Assembly (NCBI RefSeq): GCF_030848495.1
Contig: NZ_JAVDDT010000007.1
Coordinates: 1 to 64,000 of the forward strand
Reading direction: 5' to 3'
Length of the DNA stretch: 64,000 nucleotides
Source: Natronospira bacteriovora
GTDB taxonomy: Bacteria; Pseudomonadota; Gammaproteobacteria; Natronospirales; Natronospiraceae
Shown here: positions 55,501 to 64,000 of the stretch, in pieces
Layout of the letters: each line of letters starts with the position of its first letter
Numbering within the stretch: position 1 is the stretch's first letter
Position numbers and translations under genes: made by a program
Notes under the pieces: generated by a model
Told to the model about the DNA's origin: nothing
What the model saw: the letters and a program-made list of their open reading frames with translations, nothing else
Databases searched by the model: none

Positions 55501-55618
55501 ACAGTTCCCAGTTCCCAGTGAACAGAAAAACCGGGCTTTCCAGGTCTCCTGTGGGAGCGGCGTCCGCCGCGATCAAGGCTTCGATTACCTTTGGTTCGCG
55601 GCGGACGCCGCTCCCACA
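55497..55618. repeat. Composite repeat 2: GAACAGTTCCCAG unit plus REP doublet
   Basis: The unit begins inside the cusA stop region (GTGAACAGTTCCC from 55497). The REP pair is GTGGGAGCGGCGTCCGCCGC (55551-55573) and its inverted partner TCGCGGCGGACGCCGCTCCC (55596-55617). The palindrome core differs from composite 1 (GTCC against TTTA), so the REPs belong to related subtypes. Confidence 0.85.
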
Positions 55619-55700
55619 GAAAACAGGCACCAGCCTGCTGCCCACTCTCCCGGCCAAAGCCGCAAATCGTGAAATCTGAAATGCACAATCGGAGCTAATC

Positions 55701-56279
<579 letters not shown>

Positions 56280-56306
56280 GGGTGGAACTGGCCTGGCCTG
56301 ATTGAT

Positions 56307-56331
56307 GTGGGAGCGGCATTCTTGCCGCGAT
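56307..56331. repeat. Single REP-like palindrome
   Basis: GTGGGAGCGGCATTCTTGCC, ending GCGAT, is a lone REP of the same family as in the composites, just after the His-Asp tail gene. Confidence 0.8.
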
Positions 56332-56342
56332 CCGATTTGTCG

Positions 56343-56579
56343 GTGTCGTTAGCGGGTGGGGTGGCACCGCCGGTTCCCCGGCTCCGAAAGTGAGGTGTGA
56401 GGTGTAAGGCGCGAGGTGAAAACCCGGGCGCCTTCGGCGCCCAACGGCCGGCCGTCGGCCGGCCTGAGTCGCGCGCAGCGCGGAAGCCGAAGGCTTCGAC
56501 CTTCCCCTCACACCTCACCCCTCACACCTCACTTTCGGAGCCGACGGACCGACGGTGCCACTCCGAGGGCTAACGACAC
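56343..56579. repeat. 237-bp imperfect palindrome
   Basis: The outer arms (56343-56403 and 56519-56579) are inverted with about 80% identity (GTGTCGTTAGC ... GCTAACGACAC; CCGAAAGTGAGGTGTG ... CACACCTCACTTTCGG). Inside are four more short palindromes (GGGCGCCTTCGGCGCCC, a GGCCGGCC pair, CGCGCGCAGCGCG, GCCGAAGGCTTCGAC). The unit fills most of the gap 56280-56771, which has no gene. Confidence 0.85.
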
Positions 56580-56771
56580 CCACCGCCCACCCATCGCGGC
56601 GGACGCCGCTGCCACAGCCGAAGAGCCAGCTCCAGGCCGGGAATCATTGGCACAGAACCGCTTGAAGCTTGTCGCTTGAGGCTTGCAGCTGGCCGACCTC
56701 AGGAGGCCCAATGGTTCCCTTCCGGCGCCGGCTGACGGACAATAGGCCTTTTTGCGGATTCCCGAACCTCC

Positions 56772-57587
56772 ATGGCCGAGACGCAGGCGAACATCAACAA
56801 CTGGTGGGGCAAGATCCTTGGCGGTGGCCTGGGCTGGGTGGCCGGTGGCCCCTGGGGTGTGCTCGTGGGCCTGCTGGTGGGGCATGCCTTCGATCGTCGT
56901 CAGGCCGGGCTGACCCGTTTCCGCCAGCAGGGCAGCGACCCCGAGCGTTTTCCGGACACCGTGTTTCAGGTCATGGGCTATCTGGCCAAGGTGGACGGGC
57001 GGGTCTCCGAAGCGGAGATTGCCGCCGCCCGCCAGGCCATTTCACAGCTTGGCCTCAACCAGGCCAGTGCGGAGCGGGTCAAGCAGTGCTTCAATGAGGG
57101 CAAGGCCGGCACCTTTCCCCTGGATGCCGCCTTGCGCCGTGCTCGCCAGATCTGCGGGCGGCGAACCGACCGGGCGCGCATCTTTGTCGAGCTGCTGGCC
57201 CAGATCGCTCTGGCGGATGGCCACATTCGGGCCGCCGAGCAGCGAGTGCTGGAACAGGCCTGCCATCACCTCGGCTTCAAGCGGCGAGAGCTCAACCAGA
57301 TCATTGCCATCATCTCGGCCCAGCAGAGCCGATCCAGCAGTCACTGGCAACCGCGGAGACCGCCCCCCGTGCACGATGTACACAGCGCCTATTCCGTGCT
57401 CGGTGTGGAGCGCAGCAGCAGTGACGAGGCCGTCAAGAAGGCCTACCGCCGTCTGATGAGCCAGCATCACCCGGATAAGCTGGCCGCCCGCGGCCTGTCG
57501 CCGGAGATGCTCAAGCTGGCCGAGGAAAAGACCGTGGAGATTCGCGCCGCCTACGACCGGATTCGCGAAGCGCGGGGGATGCGCTGA
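56772..57587 (+). CDS. djlA: DjlA-like co-chaperone (TerB plus J domain)
   Basis: The 271-residue protein has an N-terminal glycine-rich hydrophobic segment (residues about 13-35, LGGGLGWVAGGPWGVLVGLL), which anchors it to the inner membrane, a TerB-like helical domain (about 45-180), and a C-terminal J domain with the HPD motif in MSQHHPDKLAARG. J proteins stimulate DnaK ATPase; DjlA works at the membrane. No clear ribosome-binding site; the length is as in E. coli. Confidence 0.9.
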   Translation: MAETQANINNWWGKILGGGLGWVAGGPWGVLVGLLVGHAFDRRQAGLTRFRQQGSDPERFPDTVFQVMGYLAKVDGRVSEAEIAAARQAISQLGLNQASAERVKQCFNEGKAGTFPLDAALRRARQICGRRTDRARIFVELLAQIALADGHIRAAEQRVLEQACHHLGFKRRELNQIIAIISAQQSRSSSHWQPRRPPPVHDVHSAYSVLGVERSSSDEAVKKAYRRLMSQHHPDKLAARGLSPEMLKLAEEKTVEIRAAYDRIREARGMR

Positions 57588-57611
57588 GGCAGCGGAGCTG
57601 CCTTGGCGCTA

Positions 57612-57776
57612 GTGAACAGTTCCCAGTTCCCAGTGAACAGCGGGTTTGTGCCTGCTTTTTTGTGGGAGAGGCTTTAGCCTCGATAGGGGAGTAATCGGAG
57701 CCTTGATCGCGGCTAAAGCCGCTCCCATAGAAGGTCTGGAAAAGCTGGCTTTTTCTGTTCACTGGGAACTGTTCAC
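57612..57776. repeat. Composite repeat 3, closed at both ends
   Basis: The direct GTGAACAGTTCCCAG unit (57612-57640) and an inverted copy (57755-57776) enclose a REP doublet (57662-57684 and 57706-57729). Nested inverted repeats of two families make this the most complete of the three composites. It fills the gap between djlA and rpe. Confidence 0.85.
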
Positions 57777-57836
57777 TTATCGTTTTTCGAAGCCTATATG
57801 CGGAAATTTCAGCAAAACGCTTAAGGACTGAAAACC

Positions 57837-58511
57837 ATGCTCAAACCCGTCATCGCCCCGTCCATCCTGTCCGCCGATTTTGCCCGTCTGGGAGAGGAAG
57901 TCGACAATGTGCTTGCCGCCGGCGCGGACTGGGTGCATTTCGACGTGATGGACAATCACTATGTGCCCAATCTCACCATCGGGCCCATGGTCTGCGAGGC
58001 CCTGCGCAAGCATGGGGTGACCGCGCCCATTGATGTGCATCTGATGATTCAGCCGGTGGATCGCATCATCCCGGACTTCGCCAAGGCCGGTGCCAGCACC
58101 ATCAGTTTCCATCCCGAGGCCAGCGAACATCCCCATCGCACCATTCAGGCCATCCGCGACGCGGGTTGTCAGCCGGGGCTGGTGTTCAATCCGGGCACTT
58201 CCCTGAGTCACCTGGACTGGCTGCTGGATGAGATCGACCTGGTGCTGCTGATGTCGGTGAACCCGGGCTTCGGTGGTCAGAAGTTCATTCCGTCCACGCT
58301 GGACAAGCTGCGCGAAGCCCGCCAGCGCATCGACGCCAGCGGCCGTGAAGTGCGTCTGGAAGTGGATGGCGGCATCAAGGCCGACAACATCGCCGAGGTG
58401 GCGGCCGCCGGTGCCGATACCTTCGTGGCCGGCTCGGCCATCTTCGGCGCGGACGATTACGCTGGCGTGATTCGCGACATGCGCGAGGCCATTGCCGGGG
58501 TGGCCCGGTGA
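57837..58511 (+). CDS. rpe: Ribulose-phosphate 3-epimerase
   Basis: The 224-residue TIM-barrel enzyme interconverts ribulose-5-P and xylulose-5-[18 protein letters not shown] and [19 protein letters not shown] (metal His/Asp) are at the N terminus; [20 protein letters not shown] and [11 protein letters not shown] follow. It begins the rpe-gph-trpE cluster known from Pseudomonas and Xanthomonas. AAGGA lies before the ATG. The GTG start of gph overlaps its stop. Confidence 0.96.
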   Translation: MLKPVIAPSILSADFARLGEEVDNVLAAGADWVHFDVMDNHYVPNLTIGPMVCEALRKHGVTAPIDVHLMIQPVDRIIPDFAKAGASTISFHPEASEHPHRTIQAIRDAGCQPGLVFNPGTSLSHLDWLLDEIDLVLLMSVNPGFGGQKFIPSTLDKLREARQRIDASGREVRLEVDGGIKADNIAEVAAAGADTFVAGSAIFGADDYAGVIRDMREAIAGVAR

Positions 58512-59209
58512 GCGAAGCCCTGGCCCTGGCGGTCAATGGTCATCGATTCGACACCGCCCTGCTGATCTTCGATCTGGACGGCACCCTGGTGGACAGTGTG
58601 CCGGACATTGCCGCCGCCGTGGATGCCACGGCGATTGCGGCGGATCTGCCGCCACCCGGGGAGGCGCAGGTGCGTCAGTGGGTGGGCAGTGGCGCCCGTC
58701 GGCTGGTGCGCCGCATGCTGGAGCATGGTCATGGGCGTCCGGTTACGGATGGGAAGCTGTCCGAGGCCCACGAGCTGTTTCTGGCCGCTTACGCGGCCCG
58801 TCTGGTCAAGGACAGCCGCCTCTATCCGGGTGCCGAGGATCTCCTGCAGACTCTGGGCAAGCACGATATTCCCATCGCCTGTGTCACCAACAAGCCCGAG
58901 GATCTGGCCCGGGGCGTACTGGCGGGTATGGGTATCGAGAACCGTTTCCACTGGCTGCTCGGCGGAGACAGTCTGGAAGAGCGCAAACCCTCGGCTCGCC
59001 CGCTGGCGTGGGTAATGCAGCAGGCCGGGGTGCCGGCCACGCAGGCATTGCTGGTGGGCGACTCGGAAACCGATGTGGCAGCCGCCCGCAATGCGGGCTG
59101 TTCCATTGTGGCGGCCCGTTATGGTTATAATCGAGGCTTCGTGTCGGAGAGCGATCAGCCGGACGCCTGGTTCGATGCCCTCTCCGAGATCCGGATTCTG
59201 GAGTCCTGA
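58508..59209 (+). CDS. gph: Phosphoglycolate phosphatase
   Basis: The 233-residue HAD-family hydrolase has motif I in [20 protein letters not shown], motif II in [10 protein letters not shown], the lysine in [12 protein letters not shown] and motif IV in [17 protein letters not shown]. It removes phosphate from 2-phosphoglycolate. The GTG start overlaps rpe (GTGA), and its stop overlaps the start of the Trp-rich leader frame (TGATG). Confidence 0.93.
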   Translation: MSEALALAVNGHRFDTALLIFDLDGTLVDSVPDIAAAVDATAIAADLPPPGEAQVRQWVGSGARRLVRRMLEHGHGRPVTDGKLSEAHELFLAAYAARLVKDSRLYPGAEDLLQTLGKHDIPIACVTNKPEDLARGVLAGMGIENRFHWLLGGDSLEERKPSARPLAWVMQQAGVPATQALLVGDSETDVAAARNAGCSIVAARYGYNRGFVSESDQPDAWFDALSEIRILES

Positions 59210-59403
59210 TGCGTCATGCCGGCCCACAATCAGCCCATGCTTCCGCCCACCATTGGTGGCTGGCGGCCGCTGGCTGGTGGTGGCGTCCCATGACCACTGC
59301 CAGCAGCCAGCACGGGGCCACTTCTGCCCTGGGGACCCACGAAACCGGAATCCGTCTTCATGAATCACAGTCAGTTTCAGCAGCTCGCCAGCCACGGTCA
59401 TAA
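59209..59403 (+). CDS. Candidate trp leader peptide with five Trp codons
   Basis: A 64-codon frame begins at an ATG overlapping the gph stop. It contains HHWWLAAAGWWWRP: Trp codons at 59254-59259 and 59275-59283. Five of the first twenty-five codons being Trp directly upstream of trpE is the hallmark of a trp attenuation leader. CTGGCTGGTGGTGG (59270-59283) can pair with CCACTGCCAGCAG (59292-59304), overlapping the Trp codons. The frame is longer than classical leaders and ends 44 bases inside trpE in another frame, so control may be translational rather than by a terminator; I found no U-tract terminator. Confidence 0.65.
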   Translation: MRHAGPQSAHASAHHWWLAAAGWWWRPMTTASSQHGATSALGTHETGIRLHESQSVSAARQPRS

Positions 59404-60847
59404 CCGCATCCCGGTTTACCGCGAAATCCTCGCGGATCTGGAAACCCCCCTCAGCACCTATCTGAAACTCGCCCATGGACGAGGCCCGGGTACCTATCTG
59501 TTCGAGTCCGTGCAGGGCGGCGAGCGCTGGGGCCGCTATTCCATCATCGGTCTGCCGGCTCGTGACTGTATCGAAGTCACTGAGGGCCGCTTTCGCCATC
59601 TTCGGGATGGCGTGTTGCAGGCCGAGGAAACCCTGAGTGACCCCCTGGCCCACATTGCCGAGTGGCAGGCTGCCTTCAGTGCGCCGCGACTGCCCCAGCT
59701 GCCGCGCTTTACCGGTGGCCTGGTGGGCTATTTCGGCTATGACACCATCGGCTACATCGAGCCGCGCCTGACCGGCCGTCATCAGGCCGATGAAAGCGGT
59801 TTGCCGGACATCCAGCTCTGGTTGTCGGAAGAAGTGGTGGTCTTCGACAATCTCACGGGGCGTCTCTTTCTCATCGTCAATGTGGATCCGGGACAGGATC
59901 AGGCCTGGACGAAGGCCAATGAGCGCCTGGATGAACTCACGGCTCAGCTCAACACGCCCCTGTCGCCGCGACCGCTGCCGCCGGACACCCCGTTTCCGGA
60001 GCCGGAGGCGCGCTTCCCTGAAGCGGATTTCCTGGCGGCCGTGGAAAAGGTGCGTGGTCTGATCCGCGATGGCGATGCCATGCAGGTGGTGCTGTCGCAG
60101 CGCCTGTCCCTGCCCTGGGACGGAGATGCCCTGGATATCTACCGGGCCCTGCGTTGTTTCAATCCCTCTCCCTATCTTTATTACCTGGATCTGGGTGACG
60201 TGGAGATTGCCGGCTCGTCACCGGAAATCCTGGTGCGCGTGGAAGAGGGTGAAGTCACCGTGCGGCCGATTGCCGGCACCCGGCCACGGGGAGCGACCGA
60301 CGCGGCCGACCTGGCCCTGGAGCAGGAGCTGCTGGCCGACCCCAAGGAATTGGCCGAGCATCTGATGCTGATCGACCTGGGGCGCAACGATGTGGGTCGT
60401 ATCAGCGAGCCGGGCAGTGTGCGCCTGACGGAGCGCATGCGCATCGAGCGCTACTCCCATGTGATGCATATCGTCTCGGCGGTCACCGGCCGCCTGCAGC
60501 CGGAGCTGTCCGCCATGGATGCCCTGCGCGCCTGTTTCCCCGCCGGCACGGTCAGCGGGGCGCCCAAGGTGCGCGCCCTGGAAATCATCGATGAGCTGGA
60601 GCCGGTGCGTCGGGGGGTGTACTCCGGCGCCATCGGCTATCTCGGCTGGCAGGGCGACATGGATACCGCGATCGCCATTCGCACGGCCCTTCTCAAGGAC
60701 GGCCGCCTGGACATCCAGGCCGGCGCCGGCATCGTGCATGACTCTGTGCCGGAGAAGGAATGGGAAGAAACCCTGAACAAGGGGCGCGCCTTGATCAAGG
60801 CCGCGGAGCTGGCACGCAAGGGTTTGCATCGGGGTGATCTCTTCTAG
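59360..60847 (+). CDS. trpE: Anthranilate synthase component I TrpE
   Basis: The 495-residue protein converts chorismate plus ammonia to anthranilate. The N-terminal part has the tryptophan feedback site region (YLFESVQGGERWGRYSIIG); the catalytic C-terminal part has SSPEILVRVEEGEVTVRPIA, the HLMLIDLGRNDVGRI segment and PAGTVSGAPKVRALEIIDEL. It is full-length. Its start lies inside the leader frame; the ribosome-binding site is weak. TrpG is encoded 85 bp downstream beyond a hexamer repeat. Confidence 0.97.
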   Translation: MNHSQFQQLASHGHNRIPVYREILADLETPLSTYLKLAHGRGPGTYLFESVQGGERWGRYSIIGLPARDCIEVTEGRFRHLRDGVLQAEETLSDPLAHIAEWQAAFSAPRLPQLPRFTGGLVGYFGYDTIGYIEPRLTGRHQADESGLPDIQLWLSEEVVVFDNLTGRLFLIVNVDPGQDQAWTKANERLDELTAQLNTPLSPRPLPPDTPFPEPEARFPEADFLAAVEKVRGLIRDGDAMQVVLSQRLSLPWDGDALDIYRALRCFNPSPYLYYLDLGDVEIAGSSPEILVRVEEGEVTVRPIAGTRPRGATDAADLALEQELLADPKELAEHLMLIDLGRNDVGRISEPGSVRLTERMRIERYSHVMHIVSAVTGRLQPELSAMDALRACFPAGTVSGAPKVRALEIIDELEPVRRGVYSGAIGYLGWQGDMDTAIAIRTALLKDGRLDIQAGAGIVHDSVPEKEWEETLNKGRALIKAAELARKGLHRGDLF

Positions 60848-60864
60848 TTCGTTGCTGGAGAATT

Positions 60865-60898
<34 letters not shown>

Positions 60899-60932
60899 TT
60901 GCGAATGCAAGGTAGAGACAGGATAGAAACCC

Positions 60933-61523
60933 ATGGTCTTGATGATCGATAACTATGACTCCTTCACCTACAACCTGGTCCAGTACCTGCTGGAGTTGGG
61001 TGAGGAGGTGGCGGTGCACCGCAATGACGAGATCACGGTGGCGGAGGCCATGGCCCTGAAGCCGGATCACATCGTCATCTCGCCGGGTCCGTGTACGCCC
61101 AATGAAGCGGGAATCTCCATGGATCTGATTCGTGAAGCCGCCGGTGTGATTCCTCTGCTGGGGGTCTGCCTCGGGCATCAGTCCATCGGGCAGGTGTTCG
61201 GTGGCCGGGTGGTGCATGCCCGGGACGTGATGCACGGCAAGACCTCCATGATGCATCACAACAGCCAGGGGATCTTTAGAGACTTGCCCAACCCCTTCGA
61301 GGCGACCCGTTATCACTCTCTGATCGTGGCGGCTGACGACCTGCCCGAGTGCCTGGAAGTCACGGCGTGGACCGAGACCGAGGATGGCGAGCGCGACGAG
61401 ATCATGGGTTTCCGTCATCGGGAGCTGGCGGTGGAGGGGGTTCAGTTTCACCCTGAATCCATTCTCACCCAGCACGGGCACGACATGTTGCGAAACTTCC
61501 TCCACGAACACGATGGAAGATGA
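60933..61523 (+). CDS. trpG: Anthranilate synthase component II (glutamine amidotransferase)
   Basis: The 196-residue class I amidotransferase feeds ammonia from glutamine to TrpE. The catalytic cysteine is in [15 protein letters not shown] and the His-Glu pair in [31 protein letters not shown] is the standard start. It may also serve para-aminobenzoate synthesis, as in many bacteria with one trpG/pabA gene. Confidence 0.96.
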   Translation: MVLMIDNYDSFTYNLVQYLLELGEEVAVHRNDEITVAEAMALKPDHIVISPGPCTPNEAGISMDLIREAAGVIPLLGVCLGHQSIGQVFGGRVVHARDVMHGKTSMMHHNSQGIFRDLPNPFEATRYHSLIVAADDLPECLEVTAWTETEDGERDEIMGFRHRELAVEGVQFHPESILTQHGHDMLRNFLHEHDGR

Positions 61524-61547
61524 TGGAGAACCCCCCTCGGGCTGCCA

Positions 61548-61645
61548 GTCGTAATCGTAGTCGTAATCGTAATCGGCTTTTCGAAAGGTTTAAGGAGCAA
61601 GGAGCAAAAACCCGATTACGACTACGACTACGATTACGACTACGA
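61548..61645. repeat. TCGTNN-hexamer inverted repeat (copy 4)
   Basis: The left arm (61548-61581) is GTCGTAATCGTAGTCGTAAT and on to CGGCTTTT. The right arm (61606-61645) begins AAAAACCCGATTACGACTAC. The 24-nt loop contains two AAGGAGCAA/AGGAGCAAA copies. It lies between trpG and trpD. Confidence 0.88.
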
Positions 61646-61705
61646 GGTCAGTTGGATGGTTGGGTTCTGTGACTCAGGTTCTGCGGTTTCTTTCTAGGGG
61701 TTGGG

Positions 61706-62719
61706 ATGGATATCAAACAGGCGATAGCGGCAGTGCTGGACGGGGTGAACCTGTCCGGTGATGAGATGACAGCGGTCATGCGTCAGATCATGCAGGGCGA
61801 GGCCACGCTGGCGCAGATCGGCGGCTTTCTCGTTGGCCTGCGTGGCAAGGGCGAGACCGTGGAAGAGATTGCCGCGGCGGCCCGGGTCATGCGGGACTTT
61901 GCCACCCGGGTCGAGGTGGCCACGGATCATCTGGTGGATACGGCCGGCACCGGCGGGGACGGTCGGTCCCTGTTCAATGTGTCCACCGCCGCCTGCTTTG
62001 TCATTTCTGCCGCCGGCGGGCGTGTGGCCAAGCACGGCAATCGGGCCCAGTCCGGCAGTAGCGGCAGTGCCGATGTGCTGGAGAGCCTGGGGGTTCGCAT
62101 CGACATGAGCCCGGAAGAAAGCGCGGCCTGCATTGATGGTATCGGTGTCGGCTTTCTGTTCGCTCCCAGTCACCACGCGGCGACCCGCCATGCGGCGGGA
62201 CCGCGACGCGAACTGGGAACCCGGACCGTCTTCAATCTGCTCGGCCCCCTGACCAACCCGGCGGGCGCACCCCATCAGATCATGGGCGTGTACGGGCCCG
62301 AGTGGGTCGAGCCGATTGCGCGTGTTTTTCAGAATCTGGGTAGCAAGCATGTGCTGGTTTTCCATTCCGAGGATGGCCTGGACGAAATCAGCATTGCAGC
62401 GCCCACCCGGATTGCCGAATTGCAGCATGGCGAGGTGAAGACCTGGCGCCTGGATCCGCGGGAATACGGCATTGAGCATGCGAGTCTGGATGCGCTTGTC
62501 GTGGACGGGCCGGAGGCCAGCGCTGAGTTGATTCGTCGCGTGCTGGCCGGTGAGTCCGGCCCGGCCAGTGACATGGTGGCGCTGAATGCGGCGGCCGGGA
62601 TTCAAGCCTGTGATCGTGCGGCGAGCTTCGGGGAAGCCCTGACGCTGGCCCGAGCGGTGCTGGCGGACGGACGGGCACTGGCTCGGCTGGATGCCCTGCG
62701 GGAAAGGAGTGCGGCATGA
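61706..62719 (+). CDS. trpD: Anthranilate phosphoribosyltransferase TrpD
   Basis: The 337-residue enzyme attaches the phosphoribosyl group from PRPP to anthranilate. The glycine loop [19 protein letters not shown], the segment [20 protein letters not shown], and [20 protein letters not shown] are complete. It overlaps trpC by four bases (ATGA). It is separated from trpG by the hexamer hairpin. Confidence 0.97.
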   Translation: MDIKQAIAAVLDGVNLSGDEMTAVMRQIMQGEATLAQIGGFLVGLRGKGETVEEIAAAARVMRDFATRVEVATDHLVDTAGTGGDGRSLFNVSTAACFVISAAGGRVAKHGNRAQSGSSGSADVLESLGVRIDMSPEESAACIDGIGVGFLFAPSHHAATRHAAGPRRELGTRTVFNLLGPLTNPAGAPHQIMGVYGPEWVEPIARVFQNLGSKHVLVFHSEDGLDEISIAAPTRIAELQHGEVKTWRLDPREYGIEHASLDALVVDGPEASAELIRRVLAGESGPASDMVALNAAAGIQACDRAASFGEALTLARAVLADGRALARLDALRERSAA

Positions 62720-63513
62720 AGGATACGCCGGATGTGCTGGTCAAGATTCTCGATCGCAAGGCCGAAGAGATTGCCCAGGGCAAGCAGCAATACAGCCTGA
62801 GCGCACTGGAGGCCCTGGCCGGCGAGGCGGATGCCGTGCGCAAATTCGTCGAGCCCATTGCGGCGCGTGTTCGTGCATCGCGGCCGGCGGTCATTGCCGA
62901 AGTAAAGAAGGCTTCACCCAGCAAGGGCGTACTGCGCGAGAACTTTGACCCGGCCGCCATTGCCGCCAGTTATGCCGACGCCGGTGCCGCCTGCCTGTCG
63001 GTGCTCACCGATCGTGACTTCTTCCAGGGCGATGCCCGCTACCTGCAGCAGGCCCGGGCGGCCTGCGAGCTGCCGGTACTGCGCAAGGACTTTCTCATTG
63101 ACCCCTGGCAGGTGGTGGAAAGCCGCGCCATGGGCGCCGACTGCATTCTGCTGATCGTCGCGGCCCTGTCCGACGGGCAGATGGCCGAACTGGCCGATGT
63201 GGCCCACGCCCAGGGCATGGATGTGCTGGTGGAAGTGCATGATCAGCCAGAGCTTGAACGGGCACTGAAACTGGATCTGCCCCTGCTGGGCATCAACAAC
63301 CGCGACCTGCGCCGTTTCGAAACCCGTCTGGAGACGACCCTGGACCTGCTCGCGCACATCCCGGATGAGCGCATCGTGGTGAGTGAGTCGGGGATTCATG
63401 CTCCGGCCGATGTCCAGCGCCTGAGCGCGGCCGGCGTGCACGCCTACCTGATCGGCGAAGCCTTCATGCGGGCTGAAGACCCGGGGCAGGCCCTGGGGGC
63501 GTTGCTGGATTGA
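62716..63513 (+). CDS. trpC: Indole-3-glycerol phosphate synthase TrpC
   Basis: The 265-residue TIM barrel is monofunctional (no PRAI domain fused). Catalytic elements are [55 protein letters not shown] and [17 protein letters not shown]. It ends the operon; trpF, trpB and trpA are not in the window, as in the split trp arrangement of related bacteria. Confidence 0.97.
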   Translation: MKDTPDVLVKILDRKAEEIAQGKQQYSLSALEALAGEADAVRKFVEPIAARVRASRPAVIAEVKKASPSKGVLRENFDPAAIAASYADAGAACLSVLTDRDFFQGDARYLQQARAACELPVLRKDFLIDPWQVVESRAMGADCILLIVAALSDGQMAELADVAHAQGMDVLVEVHDQPELERALKLDLPLLGINNRDLRRFETRLETTLDLLAHIPDERIVVSESGIHAPADVQRLSAAGVHAYLIGEAFMRAEDPGQALGALLD

Positions 63514-63522
63514 AGAGATTGG

Positions 63523-64000
63523 GACCACGAGATGGACACGAAATGGACACTAGATAAAAACCTTAAAAATCTAGCCGCGAGATGCACGCGAAATGGACGC
63601 AAGATGAAAGGCGACAAGATTTTTGGCCACAGATGAACACGGATGGACGCAGATGTGGGCCGTGCCTGGTGGGCCGGCGTGCCGCTTCGGAGGGGCCGTG
63701 CGTGACGGTGAGACAGGGTTGGCTACAGGCAGCGTGGGAGCGGATTTATCCGCGATTTCAATCACTCGGTTGGCAGGCCGTGTGTTTCCTGAGAGATCCG
63801 TGCCGAGGTCGAGCCGGCATTTTTTTCACAGAGATCACGGAGCGGGAGATTGTTTCGGTTTCGATAAAGCTTGCGTGTCGTCGATGGTGATTTGGCGCTG
63901 GATGGCTTGATCGCGGCTGAAAGCCGCTCCCACAGGGGGGCAGTCAGCACCCGCAGTGCCAAGCCTTATCTTGTGTCCATTTAGTGTTCATTTCGTGGTC
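63523..64000. repeat. Terminal repeat region with inverted ends and REPs
   Basis: After trpC no gene is seen. GACCACGAGATGGACACGAA (63523-63557 in full) recurs inverted at 63966-64000, with about 31 of 35 matching bases; a diverged direct copy lies at 63573-63609 and a shorter CACAGATGAACACGGATGGA version near 63633. Two REP palindromes (63734-63756 and, inverted, 63910-63933) lie inside. Confidence 0.75.

Overview
The window is high-GC DNA (about 60-65% by eye) from a free-living gammaproteobacterium. The gene order rpe-gph-trpE-trpG-trpD-trpC, REP-like GTGGGAGCGGC palindromes, a JDVT-CTERM-like sorting tail and a tricorn-type protease suggest a Xanthomonas/Wenzhouxiangella/Natronospira-type lineage. 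That assignment is an inference from family knowledge, not from a marker gene.

Layout. 0-4.5 kb: a candidate CsrB/RsmZ-type RNA, then a leftward operon of GNAT/C39-like protein, RLAN/RimK ATP-grasp ligase and YihY membrane protein. 4.6-13.9 kb: ordinary metabolic and stress genes (cobalamin-type binding protein, SLC13/ArsB permease, PepSY protein, amidohydrolase, CNB protein, hotdog protein, KatG, methyltransferase, DUF2200). 13.9-20.2 kb: TPR protein, DUF2214 and DUF6152 proteins, a HigBA pair, hydrolase, flavodoxin-fold oxidoreductase, GNAT and MOSC proteins. 21.7-26.5 kb: tricorn protease and patatin. 26.6-31.4 kb: RND efflux operon with a TetR regulator and two matching operators. 31.5-36.3 kb: DUF924, a PII-like/DUF1538/DUF1538 operon, universal stress protein, PurC, and a spermidine-synthase remnant. 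37.6-43.5 kb: a 1779-residue subtilase and a lipoprotein. 44.8-56.3 kb: copper region (CopA, winged-helix regulator, CusC-CusB-CusA, His-rich proteins). 56.8-63.5 kb: DjlA, rpe, gph and the trp operon with a Trp-rich leader reading frame.

The most unusual signal is a set of three scattered, lower-GC modules: a GNAT gene near 20.5 kb, a second HigBA pair near 36.5 kb, and an unrecognised gene near 43.9 kb. Each is enclosed by matching inverted 7-mers (GTTAGCC/GGCTAAC, GTTATGC/GCATAAC, GTTAAAC/GTTTAAC). Each carries an attC-like hairpin on the right and a 59-60 bp attC-like element facing the other way on the left. They look like isolated integron-type cassettes; no integrase gene lies in the window.

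Intergenic DNA is rich in several distinct repeat families: TCGTNN-hexamer hairpins, composite REP doublets next to a 'GAACAGTTCCCAG' repeat, CAGCACT heptamers, a 237-bp palindrome, and inverted repeats at the right edge. The copper, RND, protease and stress genes suggest an organism equipped for protein degradation and metal or oxidative stress.
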